NCBI RefSeq assembly: GCF_959029255.1
Contig: NZ_CAUFUE010000021.1
Location: forward strand, 29,884-93,883
Direction of reading: 5' to 3'
Origin: an uncultured Bacteroides sp.
GTDB taxonomy: Bacteria > Bacteroidota > Bacteroidia > Bacteroidales > Bacteroidaceae
DNA length: 64,000 nucleotides
This document shows positions 9,912 to 18,738 of this stretch, one piece after another. A model generated the notes under the pieces. The model ran no database searches. It saw only the letters and a program-made list of their open reading frames with translations, and was not told the origin of the DNA. Position 1 is the stretch's first letter. Every line of letters starts with the position of its first letter. The translations under genes were made by a program, and so were the position numbers.

Positions 9912-10621
9912 TGGAAGATTGGAAACAAAGGACACAGCTCCTGTTAGGAAATGAAAAGATGGAGCGTTTGCGCCGGGCACACGTATTAGTCGTGGGCTTG
10001 GGGGGAGTGGGAGCATACGCCGCCGAAATGATATGCCGTGCAAGTGTCGGGAAAATGACTATTGTGGATGCTGATACCGTACAGTCCACTAATATAAACC
10101 GTCAGTTACCGGCTCTGCACTCTACAATGGGTAAGAAGAAAGCGGAGATATTGGAAGCGCGTTTCAGAGATATTAACCCGGAAGTGGAGCTGACTGTGTT
10201 ACCCGTTTTTTTGAAAGACGAAAACATACCCGAATTATTGGATGCCGCGAAGTATGATTTTATAGTAGACGCGATAGATACGCTTTCTCCGAAATGCTAT
10301 CTGATAGCGGAAGCCATGAAGCGGCATATCAAAATAGTGTCGAGTATGGGTGCGGGGGCTAAAAGCGATATCACCCAAGTGCGTTTTGCCGATATATGGG
10401 ATACCTATCATTGCGGACTGAGCAAAGCCGTCCGTAAGCGTTTGCAAAAGATGGGTATCAAGCGAAAACTTCCTGTTGTTTTCAGTACCGAACAGGCTGA
10501 CCCGAATGCCGTTTTGCTGACGGACGACGAGATGAACAAGAAGTCCACCTGTGGAACAGTGAGCTACATGCCTGCAGTTTTTGGCTGCTATTTGGCCGAA
10601 TATGTAATTAAAAGACTATAG
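9911..10621 (+). CDS. tcdA: tRNA threonylcarbamoyladenosine dehydratase (TcdA/CsdL, E1-like)
   Basis: A 236-residue ThiF/MoeB/HesA-fold protein that uses ATP to cyclise t6A at tRNA position 37 to ct6A. The nucleotide-binding GLGGVG is at residues 29-34, after the family start MEDWKQRTQLLLG. The later segment with SSMGAGAKSDIT and KSTCGTVSYMPA is also typical of the family. The start at 9911 overlaps the antiporter stop. An in-frame upstream start at 9893 lies inside the antiporter and is less likely. The cytoplasmic role is inferred from family identity. Confidence 0.88.
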   Translation: MEDWKQRTQLLLGNEKMERLRRAHVLVVGLGGVGAYAAEMICRASVGKMTIVDADTVQSTNINRQLPALHSTMGKKKAEILEARFRDINPEVELTVLPVFLKDENIPELLDAAKYDFIVDAIDTLSPKCYLIAEAMKRHIKIVSSMGAGAKSDITQVRFADIWDTYHCGLSKAVRKRLQKMGIKRKLPVVFSTEQADPNAVLLTDDEMNKKSTCGTVSYMPAVFGCYLAEYVIKRL

Positions 10622-10640
10622 TAATAGCACTTGAAAGAAA

Positions 10641-10681
10641 ACTATCAAATAGTAAATAGTAAATTGTCAAATTGTAAATAG
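10641..10681 (+). repeat. 7-bp-period AT-rich repeat just upstream of an ATPase gene
   Basis: Short words of the type AATAGTAA / AATTGTCA recur about every 7 bases and end a few bases before the GTG start at 10686. It is a degenerate relative of the ATCGTAA repeats at 18.74 and 38.07 kb, in the same position relative to a start codon. Confidence 0.6.
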
Positions 10682-10685
10682 CCTA

Positions 10686-11342
10686 GTGATACGCTTAGAA
10701 AATATAACCAAGAGTTTCGGTAACCTGCAAGTATTGCGGGGTATTGATATGAAAGTAGAAAAAGGAGAGATTGTAAGTATTGTAGGCCCCAGTGGCGCAG
10801 GTAAAACTACATTATTGCAGATAATGGGCACGTTGGATATGCCCGACAGTGGTTTGGTTACGATTGACGGTACACCGGTCAACCGGATGAAAGAAAGGGA
10901 ACTCTCCGCATTCCGTAACCGGCATATCGGTTTTGTTTTTCAGTTCCATCAACTGCTACCGGAGTTTACGGCTTTAGAGAATATCATGATACCTGCTTTC
11001 ATTGCCGGAAAAAGTCAGCAGGAAGCGAAAACCGCAGCTACGGAAATTCTTGAATTTATGGGGCTTGCCGAACGAGCATCACACAAACCGAACGAGCTTT
11101 CGGGTGGAGAAAAACAGCGTGTTGCCGTAGCCCGTGCACTTATCAATCATCCCGCAGTGGTGTTGGCGGATGAACCTTCAGGTAGCTTGGATTCACATAA
11201 TAAAGAAGAACTTCACCAACTCTTTTTCGATTTACGCAGTCGCTTCGGGCAAACGTTTGTTATCGTAACCCACGACGAAGGGCTGGCTAAAATTACCGAC
11301 CGTACGATACACCTCAAAGATGGGGCGGTATGCGATGAGTAA
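10686..11342 (+). CDS. ABC transporter ATP-binding protein, LolD/MacB-like
   Basis: A 218-residue stand-alone ATPase subunit. Walker A GPSGAGKT is at residues 34-41, the Q-loop Gln is in VFQFH (Q86), the signature LSGGEKQ at 138-144 and Walker B VVLADEP at 158-164, followed by a switch His in VTHDE. Size and sequence fit the LolD/FtsE/MacB group, whose members power lipoprotein release or other mechanotransmission at the inner membrane. The permease partner is not adjacent. The start is GTG at 10686. The upstream sequence lacks a Shine-Dalgarno motif and is a 7-bp-period AT repeat. A LolD assignment is likely but not certain. Confidence 0.85.
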   Translation: MIRLENITKSFGNLQVLRGIDMKVEKGEIVSIVGPSGAGKTTLLQIMGTLDMPDSGLVTIDGTPVNRMKERELSAFRNRHIGFVFQFHQLLPEFTALENIMIPAFIAGKSQQEAKTAATEILEFMGLAERASHKPNELSGGEKQRVAVARALINHPAVVLADEPSGSLDSHNKEELHQLFFDLRSRFGQTFVIVTHDEGLAKITDRTIHLKDGAVCDE

Positions 11343-11346
11343 ACTG

Positions 11347-12297
11347 CTAGTCAAAGCAAACGTAGTGACTGATTTTTTCTAAATCGTCCTCGGTAAACTC
11401 TTCGTAGAGCGTAAAAGGTTTCAGGCTGTGGAGCGTCCCTTTCTTTTTGCGGTACTCTACAAAAACTTTTGCCTGATAAAAGTTGATGTAGGGATGATTA
11501 CGTAAGCGTTCCACCCCACTGCGGTTTAAGTTTATAAGCCGGATGTCTTCGTCGTGGATACAGAACCAGTTCTCCAATTGGCGGTAATCCAGGTTTATAT
11601 CTTGCAATTGCTCAATGCGGTAGAAGCCACCTAGATTCCGGCGATAGCCAACAATCAACCGGGCAATTCCGCTGCCTATTCCCGGTATCTTCTTCAACTC
11701 GATGGTGTCGGCTAGATTTAAGTTGATAACAGTGCCGACCGGATATTTATAGGAAGGTTCGCGCAGAGCTTTTGTGCTGTCGGTTGTTATTGAAGAATTA
11801 TATAGTCTTGCCGTATTTCTCATCGTATCTTCCGGCGTTATATATAGATAAGGCAATAGATTTTCATATTGTTCCTCCTCTAAACCATATATCTTCTTGA
11901 AATCCTCCGCTTTGCGGAATTTACCCCCTTTGCTCCGGTAACGCAAAATATTCTTTACCATCCATCCGGGTAAACCCAGTTTGCGGAAAGTGGCGGAATC
12001 TGCTGTATTAGGATTAAAAGAAGTTAGAGTAATCTTAGAGGAAGAGCTGATAGGATATCGGCCCGAATGAAATTCCCGCTTATTGTCTTTTTCCCTTACG
12101 GATGCGATAAAGTCTTCATACTCTTCTACCGCAGAGACTTGCAGTTGTATTTCTTCATCGGTACGTTCCTTATGTTCCTGCCGGAAGGTATAAATATACC
12201 CGGAGAGAAAGAGGAGGATAATTCCTGTTATAAGTACCAGAATACCTTGTCTTTCTCTTCGGGAGAAGTATAAGAAATCTTTTAAAGGGTTTCGCAT
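11347..12297 (-). CDS. Membrane-anchored helix-hairpin-helix (ComEA-like) protein
   Basis: A 316-residue protein with one N-terminal transmembrane segment (about residues 16-37) and then several helix-hairpin-helix units. These include FNPNTADSATFRKLGLPGW, INLNLADTIELKKIPGIGS and a third near LINLNRSGVERLRNHPYI. HhH motifs bind DNA backbone. In Bacteroidetes this architecture is widespread and uncharacterised, sometimes compared with the DNA-uptake protein ComEA. The predicted location is the periplasmic face with an N-terminal anchor. It sits 7 bases after the NSS-type transporter gene and is probably co-transcribed with it. Confidence 0.8.
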   Translation of the reverse strand: MRNPLKDFLYFSRRERQGILVLITGIILLFLSGYIYTFRQEHKERTDEEIQLQVSAVEEYEDFIASVREKDNKREFHSGRYPISSSSKITLTSFNPNTADSATFRKLGLPGWMVKNILRYRSKGGKFRKAEDFKKIYGLEEEQYENLLPYLYITPEDTMRNTARLYNSSITTDSTKALREPSYKYPVGTVINLNLADTIELKKIPGIGSGIARLIVGYRRNLGGFYRIEQLQDINLDYRQLENWFCIHDEDIRLINLNRSGVERLRNHPYINFYQAKVFVEYRKKKGTLHSLKPFTLYEEFTEDDLEKISHYVCFD

Positions 12298-12304
12298 TAT
12301 CCTT

Positions 12305-13672
12305 TTATTTCAGCAAACCCAGTTCATTGATAAAGATGATTGCGATACATACAGGCGCTATAAACTTCAATATAAAAATCAGAAGTTTGTAGATAGGTAC
12401 TCTCAGTGTTCCATTGTTGCTTACCTCTTCCCATACGATTTTCTTGTCCAGATACCATCCGGTGAAGATGCAGATAAAGAAACCTCCCATAGGCAGCATT
12501 ATCTTGGCCGTGACAAAGTCGAACAGGTTGAATAAGTTCATTCCGAAAATCGTATAATCTTTTCCTACGCCCAATGACAGTGAACAGAAGACACCCAGGA
12601 ATATGCAACCGGCAGTGACCAGTTTTGCCGCCTTCCCCCGTGTGAAATTGAACTCTTCGTGCAGATAAGCCGTCACCACCTCGTGCAATGAAATGGTAGA
12701 GGTAAGCGCCGCCAATGCCAACAGGATATAGAACATCAATGAAAGAGCGATTGCCAACCAGGGTAAACCGCCAAATGCTTGTTGGAACACATTGGGCAGG
12801 GTAATAAACAGCAGGCTGGGACCTGCATCCGGTTTGATGCCTACGGAGAATGCTGCGGGAAAGATGATGAATCCCGCCAAGATAGCTACCAATGTATCGA
12901 TACCAGCCACATTGAACGCCGTTTTGGATAGGTTGGTATCGTTCCTGAAATAAGATGCGTATGTACAAAGACACCCCATCCCCAGGCTGAGGGAGAAGAA
13001 TGCCTGTCCCATAGCTCCCAGCAGTACATTCCCGTCTACTTTGCTGAAATCCGGTTTCAAGAGGAATTCGATACCCGCACTTGCTCCCGGCAAAGATACC
13101 GAACAAATGGCGAGAACAATCAGCAAGATAAACAGTACCGGCATCATGATTTTAGCTGATTTCTCAATCCCCTTTTCTACCCCTTTCACAATAATGAAAT
13201 GAGTGGCCAGTAAAAACAACACCAACCAAATGACCGGACGCCAAGGATTGCTGACAAAATTATCGAAGGAACTGATAAATTCCGCAGCCGATTTACCGGC
13301 AAAACTGTTGGTGGCCGCTTCTCCAATGAACTCCAGCGTCCAACCCGCCACTACGGAATAATATCCCAGAATAAGAAAACCCGCCAAGACTCCCACGCGG
13401 CCTACCCAACGCCAATGCGTGCCGGGAGCCAGTTTCTGATAAGCCCCTCCCGTATTGGAGCGTGAATGCCTGCCGATAAGAAATTCGGCTATCATGATAG
13501 GTATCCCGAGGATAAGTACACAAATCAGATATATCAGGATAAAAGCGGCGCCACCGTGGTTGCCTGTTTCAAATGGAAATCTCCATATATTACCCAAACC
13601 AACTGCGGAACCTGCCGATGCAAGGATTACGCCTAATTTGCTCCCAAAGTTGGCTCTATCATTTTTTGTCAT
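12305..13672 (-). CDS. Sodium-dependent transporter, neurotransmitter:sodium symporter (NSS/SNF) family
   Basis: A 455-residue inner-membrane protein with about 11-12 hydrophobic segments, as for bacterial LeuT/MhsT relatives. The hallmark unwound TM1 sequence GSAVGLGNIWRFP appears near residue 21, with the Na+-site motif around it. The likely role is Na+-coupled uptake of an amino acid, but the substrate cannot be read from the sequence. The gene is divergent from the VanZ-like gene and followed closely by the HhH gene. A minus-strand TATATTTG (13722-13729) about 50 bases upstream is a good -7 candidate. Confidence 0.92.
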   Translation of the reverse strand: MTKNDRANFGSKLGVILASAGSAVGLGNIWRFPFETGNHGGAAFILIYLICVLILGIPIMIAEFLIGRHSRSNTGGAYQKLAPGTHWRWVGRVGVLAGFLILGYYSVVAGWTLEFIGEAATNSFAGKSAAEFISSFDNFVSNPWRPVIWLVLFLLATHFIIVKGVEKGIEKSAKIMMPVLFILLIVLAICSVSLPGASAGIEFLLKPDFSKVDGNVLLGAMGQAFFSLSLGMGCLCTYASYFRNDTNLSKTAFNVAGIDTLVAILAGFIIFPAAFSVGIKPDAGPSLLFITLPNVFQQAFGGLPWLAIALSLMFYILLALAALTSTISLHEVVTAYLHEEFNFTRGKAAKLVTAGCIFLGVFCSLSLGVGKDYTIFGMNLFNLFDFVTAKIMLPMGGFFICIFTGWYLDKKIVWEEVSNNGTLRVPIYKLLIFILKFIAPVCIAIIFINELGLLK

Positions 13673-13721
13673 AAAACGTAGCTTTTTCTTTCAATTCGTT
13701 ATTAATACCTACTTGAATATG

Positions 13722-13749
13722 CAAATATAGAAAATACTCTATATATTTG
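13722..13749. promoter_or_regulatory. Back-to-back -7 elements for the NSS-type transporter and VanZ-like genes
   Basis: The minus-strand TATATTTG (13729-13722) faces the transporter gene, and the plus-strand TATATTTG (13742-13749) faces the VanZ-like gene at 13776. Both match TAnnTTTG. Only 12 bases separate them, so initiation in one direction may interfere with the other. Confidence 0.55.
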
Positions 13750-13775
13750 CGCACGTTTTGTTCATAAATTGAGTT

Positions 13776-14162
13776 ATGCTATATTATATTAAGAAATATC
13801 CCGTATCGCTTGCCATCATCCTGGCAGTGATTTATTTATCATTCTTCAAACCGCCTACAACGGATTTGAGTACGATTCCTAATCTTGACAAAGTAGCGCA
13901 TATCTGTATGTACTTCGGTCTCTCCGGCATGCTTTGGTTGGAGTTTTTGCGGGCGCATAAGAAAGACCGCACCCCTCTATGGCATGCATGGGTAGGTGCG
14001 TTCTTCTGTCCGGTGATATTCAGCGGAATAGTCGAGCTCCTGCAGGAATATTGCACCACCTATCGTGGCGGTGATTGGCTGGACTTTGCCGCCAATAGCA
14101 CAGGAGCTGTACTGGCATCATTGATTGGCTATTTTATCTTGCGCCCAAGAATGCTGAAGTAG
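13776..14162 (+). CDS. VanZ-family membrane protein
   Basis: A 128-residue small membrane protein with about four hydrophobic segments. The VanZ-like pattern is visible: DKVAHICMYFGLS near residue 36, then SGIVELLQEY and RGGDWLDFAANSTGAVLA in the last two segments. The family is named after the teicoplanin-resistance gene, but most members have no known resistance role. It converges with murF, whose end is 3 bases away, so the two mRNAs must overlap or share a terminator. Confidence 0.82.
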   Translation: MLYYIKKYPVSLAIILAVIYLSFFKPPTTDLSTIPNLDKVAHICMYFGLSGMLWLEFLRAHKKDRTPLWHAWVGAFFCPVIFSGIVELLQEYCTTYRGGDWLDFAANSTGAVLASLIGYFILRPRMLK

Positions 14163-14165
14163 CCA

Positions 14166-15464
14166 TTACAAGTATTCTACTATTGTACTGAGTTTTATTC
14201 CATTCGACCCTTTGATGAGGATAGTCTTCCCATTGGGTTTCTTTTTCTGCAACTCTGCAATCAAAGCGGGAGCATCGGGATAAGTTTTAAATGCGTGGCG
14301 GGTGGCTCCGAACAACTCACCGACCAGAATAACTTCTTCAAATTTACATTCGGTCAGGAAGTCTACAATCTTCTGATGCTCTTCCGCGCTGTCTTTCCCT
14401 AATTCGCGCATGTCGCCCAATACCAGCATTTTGTGCTCGGCTTGCATGTTGTAGAAGTTACTGATAGATGCCATCATACTGGTTGGATTGGCATTATATG
14501 CATCGATAATCAAAGTGTTGTCCGCTGTCTTTTTCAATTGCGAACGATTATTTTGCGGTACGTATTCGCGCAGAGCCTTGTCTATCTTATCAGGCTCCAC
14601 CTCAAAGAAATGCCCGATGGTGACAGCGGCGAGGGCATTGGGAAAATTATATTCACCGATGAGTTGCGTTTGAATTTCGTGGAGTTCACCCTCTTTACCG
14701 GCTTTCCATTCAAAAGTCAGGTAAGGGGAATTTCCCGTGACACGACCATTGATGTAAAGTCCGTCCTCACTTCCATAGAATATTTGGTTTAGCCCATGGG
14801 CTATTTCCATCAGATAGTGATTGTCATGGTGAATGAAGATGGTCGAATTCTCCTGTTGGCGCAGAAAATCATACAGCTCTCCTTTGGTCTTGATGACACC
14901 TTCAAACGAACCGAAACCTTCCAGGTGCGCTTTTCCTACATTCGTAATAATGCCGTAATCAGGCTCGGCTATCTCTGCCAACTCTTTGATGTCTCCGGGG
15001 TGACTCGCGCCCATTTCTACTACTCCGAGGTCATGTTCAGCCTCCAGGCGAAGCAAAGTCAAGGGAACGCCAATCGGATTGTTAAGGTTTCCTTGCGTGA
15101 ACAGTACGTTGTAAGTCTGCGAAAGAACGGCGGACATCAATTCTTTGGTGGTCGTTTTCCCGTTAGTTCCGGTGATGCCTATAATGCGGGTTCCTAGTTG
15201 GCGGCGATGATAATTGGCCAGTTGCTGCAAAGTGTGCAGGCAATTGTCTACTAATATATAATGTGTATCTCCCGCTGGCACATATTCCGCTTCGTCCACA
15301 ACGGCGTATGCACTTCCTGCTTCCAACGCTTTGGCGGCGAAAGTATTTCCATTGAATGTGTCACCCTTCAGGGCGATGAATAGTGAACCTTCGGGACAGT
15401 TACGGCTGTCGGTAGTGACACCGGTACATCTCAAGAACAGTTGATAAATCGTTGCTATATCCAT
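14166..15464 (-). CDS. murF: UDP-N-acetylmuramoyl-tripeptide--D-alanyl-D-alanine ligase
   Basis: A 432-residue Mur ligase that adds D-Ala-D-Ala to UDP-MurNAc-tripeptide, the last cytoplasmic step of the peptidoglycan monomer. The N-terminal domain carries TTDSRNCPEGSLFIALKG, the P-loop GTNGKTTT is at residues 99-106, and NANPTSM and LGDMRELG follow in the C-terminal half. Its substrate dipeptide would come from the Ddl encoded at 39.2 kb. A minus-strand TATCTTTG (15508-15501) lies 37 bases upstream. The gene stands alone rather than in a dcw cluster. Confidence 0.95.
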   Translation of the reverse strand: MDIATIYQLFLRCTGVTTDSRNCPEGSLFIALKGDTFNGNTFAAKALEAGSAYAVVDEAEYVPAGDTHYILVDNCLHTLQQLANYHRRQLGTRIIGITGTNGKTTTKELMSAVLSQTYNVLFTQGNLNNPIGVPLTLLRLEAEHDLGVVEMGASHPGDIKELAEIAEPDYGIITNVGKAHLEGFGSFEGVIKTKGELYDFLRQQENSTIFIHHDNHYLMEIAHGLNQIFYGSEDGLYINGRVTGNSPYLTFEWKAGKEGELHEIQTQLIGEYNFPNALAAVTIGHFFEVEPDKIDKALREYVPQNNRSQLKKTADNTLIIDAYNANPTSMMASISNFYNMQAEHKMLVLGDMRELGKDSAEEHQKIVDFLTECKFEEVILVGELFGATRHAFKTYPDAPALIAELQKKKPNGKTILIKGSNGIKLSTIVEYL

Positions 15465-15500
15465 GATTTCCTGTTATTTTCAATCAGTTTAAAGTGGGAA

Positions 15501-15508
15501 CAAAGATA
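15501..15508 (-). promoter_or_regulatory. Candidate -7 element of murF
   Basis: CAAAGATA on the plus strand reads TATCTTTG, a perfect TAnnTTTG match. Upstream of it is a purine-rich tract on the minus strand (15517-15560) with 9-base repeats of GAGAAAAAG type. No clear -33 is seen. Confidence 0.5.
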
Positions 15509-15564
15509 TAGCTTAATTTTTCATTTTTCATTCTTTCTTTTCTCCTTTTTCTCCTTTTTCATAT

Positions 15565-15664
15565 AACCCGACCCGTACCAAAACCGTGTTTGCTCCGTAT
15601 CTATAGGATTGGACTTGGTACGGACCGGGTACGGCTCAGGTATGGGCCGGGTATGGATTGGCTT
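15565..15664. repeat. 11-bp-period inverted-repeat array
   Basis: GGTA recurs at 15617, 15628, 15639 and 15650, exactly 11 bases apart. On the left half, CCGT recurs at 15573, 15584 and 15595, again 11 apart. The halves are partly complementary: the left AACCCGACCCGTACCAA matches the reverse complement of TTGGTACGGACCGGGTA at 14 of 17 positions. The element fills the gap between the histidine-kinase stop and murF and is more GC-rich than its surroundings. It may act as a terminator-like structure or a protein-binding array. Confidence 0.7.
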
Positions 15665-15707
15665 AAAAATGGTCTGAAACTCTTTTTGTTCCGGTAGAAT
15701 GTTGCGA

Positions 15708-17735
15708 TTATTTCAGCGGTAGGCGGAGCAAGAAACGGCAGCCTTCGGTATAGTCTGAATCCAGTATCAGGCTGCCACCCATTTTCTCGGCGCAAATACG
15801 ACCGATAGGCAGTCCTAAGCCTGTGCCTTGCACAAACGTATCGACTTTGGAAAAGCGTTCGAACACAAATTCCCGTTTGTCCTGCGGAATGCCGATTCCG
15901 GTATCCGTAACACTGATAACCACCTGATTATGTCCTTTATCCGTATGCCAGTCGAGGATAATATGTCCTTGGAGGGTAAATTTGGTAGCGTTTCTCAGTA
16001 AATGAAATACGATTTGAGATAAACGATTGGAATTTGTATGAATATAGAACTCATCTTGTTCATTTTGCAGGCTGAGATTGACGCTAGGTGCAAGGTAGGG
16101 GGTCACTTTAGCTATGGCTTCCTTGCAGATGGCTGTTATGTCTGCAATTGTATCGGTTGGAATGTCCATCCCGCTGTCCAGGTTTGAGATATCCAGCACA
16201 TCCTCCACCAATTGCAATAAGTTGTTGCTGCCCTGTTCGATGATGTCGGCATACTCTTTTGCTTCCTCATTCGCTTTACTCATGTTGCTGAGTATCTGTG
16301 AGAAACCAACGATGGAATTAAGCGGCGTACGTATTTCATGGCTCATATTCTGGATAAACTCGGTCTTCATCATGCTGGCTTTCTCAGCCTGCTCTTTAGC
16401 GTGGATTAATTCGAGTTCCGAAGCAAGCAATTCTTTATTCTTGTCCGATAGCTGTTTTTGTGAGAGTCGTAATTTGCCGTTAAGAATATGTTCACGGTAG
16501 AAAATGATACCACCCAGGATGAGGAGGACAATCAGGAAAAAGATGATACGCTGCTTATTCTGCAAGTCGTGTCGCTGAACTTCTTGTTGTAGTTCACTCT
16601 TTTCCGCATTCAAGCGTTCTACTCCCATCATGGCGGCAAATTCACCCGCAGCGATGTCTTCATTCACCATATTCAGGGAATCGGTATATTGAATATATCG
16701 TTTATAATATTGTACGGCTTTTGAAAGATTACCTATTTCTCCATGAATGGATGCCATTATTTGCGTTTCTTTGGGACTGTTTGTCAATATGGAATATTTC
16801 TTCATGATATATTCTTGAGTGGCCAATGCCTTGGCATATTGATGTGTTGCCAAGTAGAAATCCCGTTCTTTCTGATAATATTCATGGTCTATTTTAGAGA
16901 TTTCTTTTTGGGCATTCATCAACTGTTTGGCTTTCTGCAGATATTCTTTGGCTTGAGGTATTTTTTTAGTTGCTATGCAGTAATCGAAATATCTCAGATA
17001 AAAATAGTATTCTTGTGTATCGCTGAATAAATGGTTCTCTGCTTTCTTTAAATTTTCTTCAGCTTTATCCAGTTGCCCTAAAACGCAATAGTAAGAGGCC
17101 AATATGGAATAAGTGTTTCCCAAGTTATAAGTATCAACGTTGTATTTCAGGATGATTTCTATTTCTTTCTCCCGGTTTTCAGCGGCAAGTTTATATAATT
17201 CTTTGACTTGATAAACGGCACTTAATATGTTGTAACCGTTTGCCATTCCTGCCGGATATTTTTCCTGTTCCGCTTCTTTCATCATTTTGTCGGCTTCGTA
17301 GAGTGCCGTGTTGTATTGCTGGTTTTTGATATAATAGGTGATGAGCCTTTTACCCCAGACAAAGTAATAATATTTGGGTTGATTGGTTTTTCTGGCAAAT
17401 TCTTTCACTAAATCCACGTAACAGGAAATACTGTCCTTGTCGGTTCCTTGAAAATAATAGTAATCCAGCTTTGTGCATAAAGCCACCGCCTGCATTCGCA
17501 AGTCTTTCTTTGCATTGGACATGTGGAACAAAGTATCGGCCATTCGCAGTACAATGGGAGAGGATATCTCGGCTTTACAATTAAGATAGTAGGTATATAG
17601 TGTACTATCGACATTATAAACTTGGCTTGCATCCTTTTGCTGCCCCCTGGTCTGCATACTGCATAATATGAATAAAATGGACAAAATGCAATATGGAATG
17701 ATAGTAGTAGATGTCTGTTTTTTGCTTATTTTCAT
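15708..17735 (-). CDS. Sensor histidine kinase with periplasmic TPR region
   Basis: A 675-residue membrane kinase. An N-terminal signal/anchor (about residues 12-28) precedes a tetratricopeptide-like helical sensor region (about 40-385). A transmembrane segment follows (IIFFLIVLLILGGIIFY, near 398-414), then a coiled linker, HisKA with the phospho-acceptor His466 in MSHEIRTPLNS, and HATPase_c with N582 (LLRNATKF) and DTGIG (611-615). No receiver domain is fused and no response regulator is adjacent, so it is an orphan kinase. TPR-type sensor kinases are common in Bacteroidetes, with mostly unknown signals. A minus-strand TATCTTTG is found at 17766-17759. Confidence 0.9.
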   Translation of the reverse strand: MKISKKQTSTTIIPYCILSILFILCSMQTRGQQKDASQVYNVDSTLYTYYLNCKAEISSPIVLRMADTLFHMSNAKKDLRMQAVALCTKLDYYYFQGTDKDSISCYVDLVKEFARKTNQPKYYYFVWGKRLITYYIKNQQYNTALYEADKMMKEAEQEKYPAGMANGYNILSAVYQVKELYKLAAENREKEIEIILKYNVDTYNLGNTYSILASYYCVLGQLDKAEENLKKAENHLFSDTQEYYFYLRYFDYCIATKKIPQAKEYLQKAKQLMNAQKEISKIDHEYYQKERDFYLATHQYAKALATQEYIMKKYSILTNSPKETQIMASIHGEIGNLSKAVQYYKRYIQYTDSLNMVNEDIAAGEFAAMMGVERLNAEKSELQQEVQRHDLQNKQRIIFFLIVLLILGGIIFYREHILNGKLRLSQKQLSDKNKELLASELELIHAKEQAEKASMMKTEFIQNMSHEIRTPLNSIVGFSQILSNMSKANEEAKEYADIIEQGSNNLLQLVEDVLDISNLDSGMDIPTDTIADITAICKEAIAKVTPYLAPSVNLSLQNEQDEFYIHTNSNRLSQIVFHLLRNATKFTLQGHIILDWHTDKGHNQVVISVTDTGIGIPQDKREFVFERFSKVDTFVQGTGLGLPIGRICAEKMGGSLILDSDYTEGCRFLLRLPLK

Positions 17736-17758
17736 AAGATTTACTTGTGCATTCTGTA

Positions 17759-17766
17759 CAAAGATA
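17759..17766 (-). promoter_or_regulatory. Candidate -7 element of the TPR histidine kinase gene
   Basis: CAAAGATA on the plus strand reads TATCTTTG on the minus strand, 24 bases upstream of the start codon. No clear -33 TTTG is found. Confidence 0.45.
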
Positions 17767-17809
17767 GTTTAATTTTGGAACTTTATATCTCTTCATCACC
17801 TTTTTTGTT

Positions 17810-17817
17810 TACATTTG
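17810..17817 (+). promoter_or_regulatory. Candidate -7 element of folP-cdaA
   Basis: TACATTTG matches TAnnTTTG and lies 27 bases before the folP ATG at 17845. It overlaps the TTG at 17815 that would otherwise be a longer start, which argues for the ATG. Confidence 0.5.
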
Positions 17818-17844
17818 CAGATAAGAAAAAAAGCAGGATTAACC

Positions 17845-18711
17845 ATGGAAGCACTGAAATCCAAATATATAAATGTCAATGGCTCGTTGCTGGACTTGTC
17901 CGTTCCCTGTGTTATGGGGATTCTCAATATAACTCCCGATTCATTCTATGCCGGTAGCCGCATGCAGACGGAAGCTGAAATAGCCCGGCGGACAGAGCAG
18001 ATACTTGTGGAAGGAGCCGGTATTATTGATGTAGGGGCATATTCTTCACGTCCCAATGCTGAAAATGTATCACCTTTAGAGGAAATGGAGCGCTTGCGCA
18101 TGGGCTTATCCGTTCTCCGTAAAGTACGTCCCGATGCGGTTGTTTCGGTAGATACTTTCAGGGCCGATGTAGCAAGGATGTGTGTAGAGGAATTTGGGGT
18201 GGCAATCATTAATGATATTGCTGCCGGAGAAATGGATGCCGACATGTTTCGGACAGTTGCCGAATTGAATGTGCCCTATATAATGATGCACATGCAAGGC
18301 ACGCCTCAGGATATGCAGAAGCATCCCCGCTATGACAATCTGTTGAAAGAGGTGTTCCTTTATTTTGCCCGGAAAGTGCAGCAATTGCGCGATTTGGGAG
18401 TGAAGGATATCATACTTGACCCGGGTTTTGGCTTTGGTAAGACGGTAGAGCATAACTATGAATTGCTGTCCCATCTCGAAGAATTCCGTGTGTTTGAATT
18501 ACCTTTATTAGTTGGAGTCTCCCGCAAATCCATGATTTATCGCTTGTTGGGTACCACCCCTCAGGAAGCGTTGAACGGTACTACCGTGCTGGATACTATC
18601 AGCCTGATGAAAGGTGCCGACATTCTTCGTGTACACGATGTGAGGGAGGCCGTGGAAACAGTGAAAATAGTAGAGGCGATGAGAAAAGAAGGGAAAAAGG
18701 TGCTTATCTGA
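17845..18711 (+). CDS. folP: Dihydropteroate synthase
   Basis: A 288-residue TIM-barrel enzyme that joins 4-aminobenzoate to hydroxymethyl-dihydropterin pyrophosphate in folate synthesis, the sulfonamide target. The hallmark motif MGILNITPDSF is at residues 24-34. INDIAAGEMD, LDPGFGFGKT and VGVSRKSMI follow in the expected order. The ATG at 17845 is chosen over an in-frame TTG at 17815 that lies inside a -7 element. The cdaA gene follows 69 bases later across a 7-bp repeat. The folP-cdaA order also occurs in other bacteria, so a shared transcript is likely. Confidence 0.95.
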   Translation: MEALKSKYINVNGSLLDLSVPCVMGILNITPDSFYAGSRMQTEAEIARRTEQILVEGAGIIDVGAYSSRPNAENVSPLEEMERLRMGLSVLRKVRPDAVVSVDTFRADVARMCVEEFGVAIINDIAAGEMDADMFRTVAELNVPYIMMHMQGTPQDMQKHPRYDNLLKEVFLYFARKVQQLRDLGVKDIILDPGFGFGKTVEHNYELLSHLEEFRVFELPLLVGVSRKSMIYRLLGTTPQEALNGTTVLDTISLMKGADILRVHDVREAVETVKIVEAMRKEGKKVLI

Positions 18712-18738
18712 TAGGAGTGATAGCATGATAAAGTAGCT

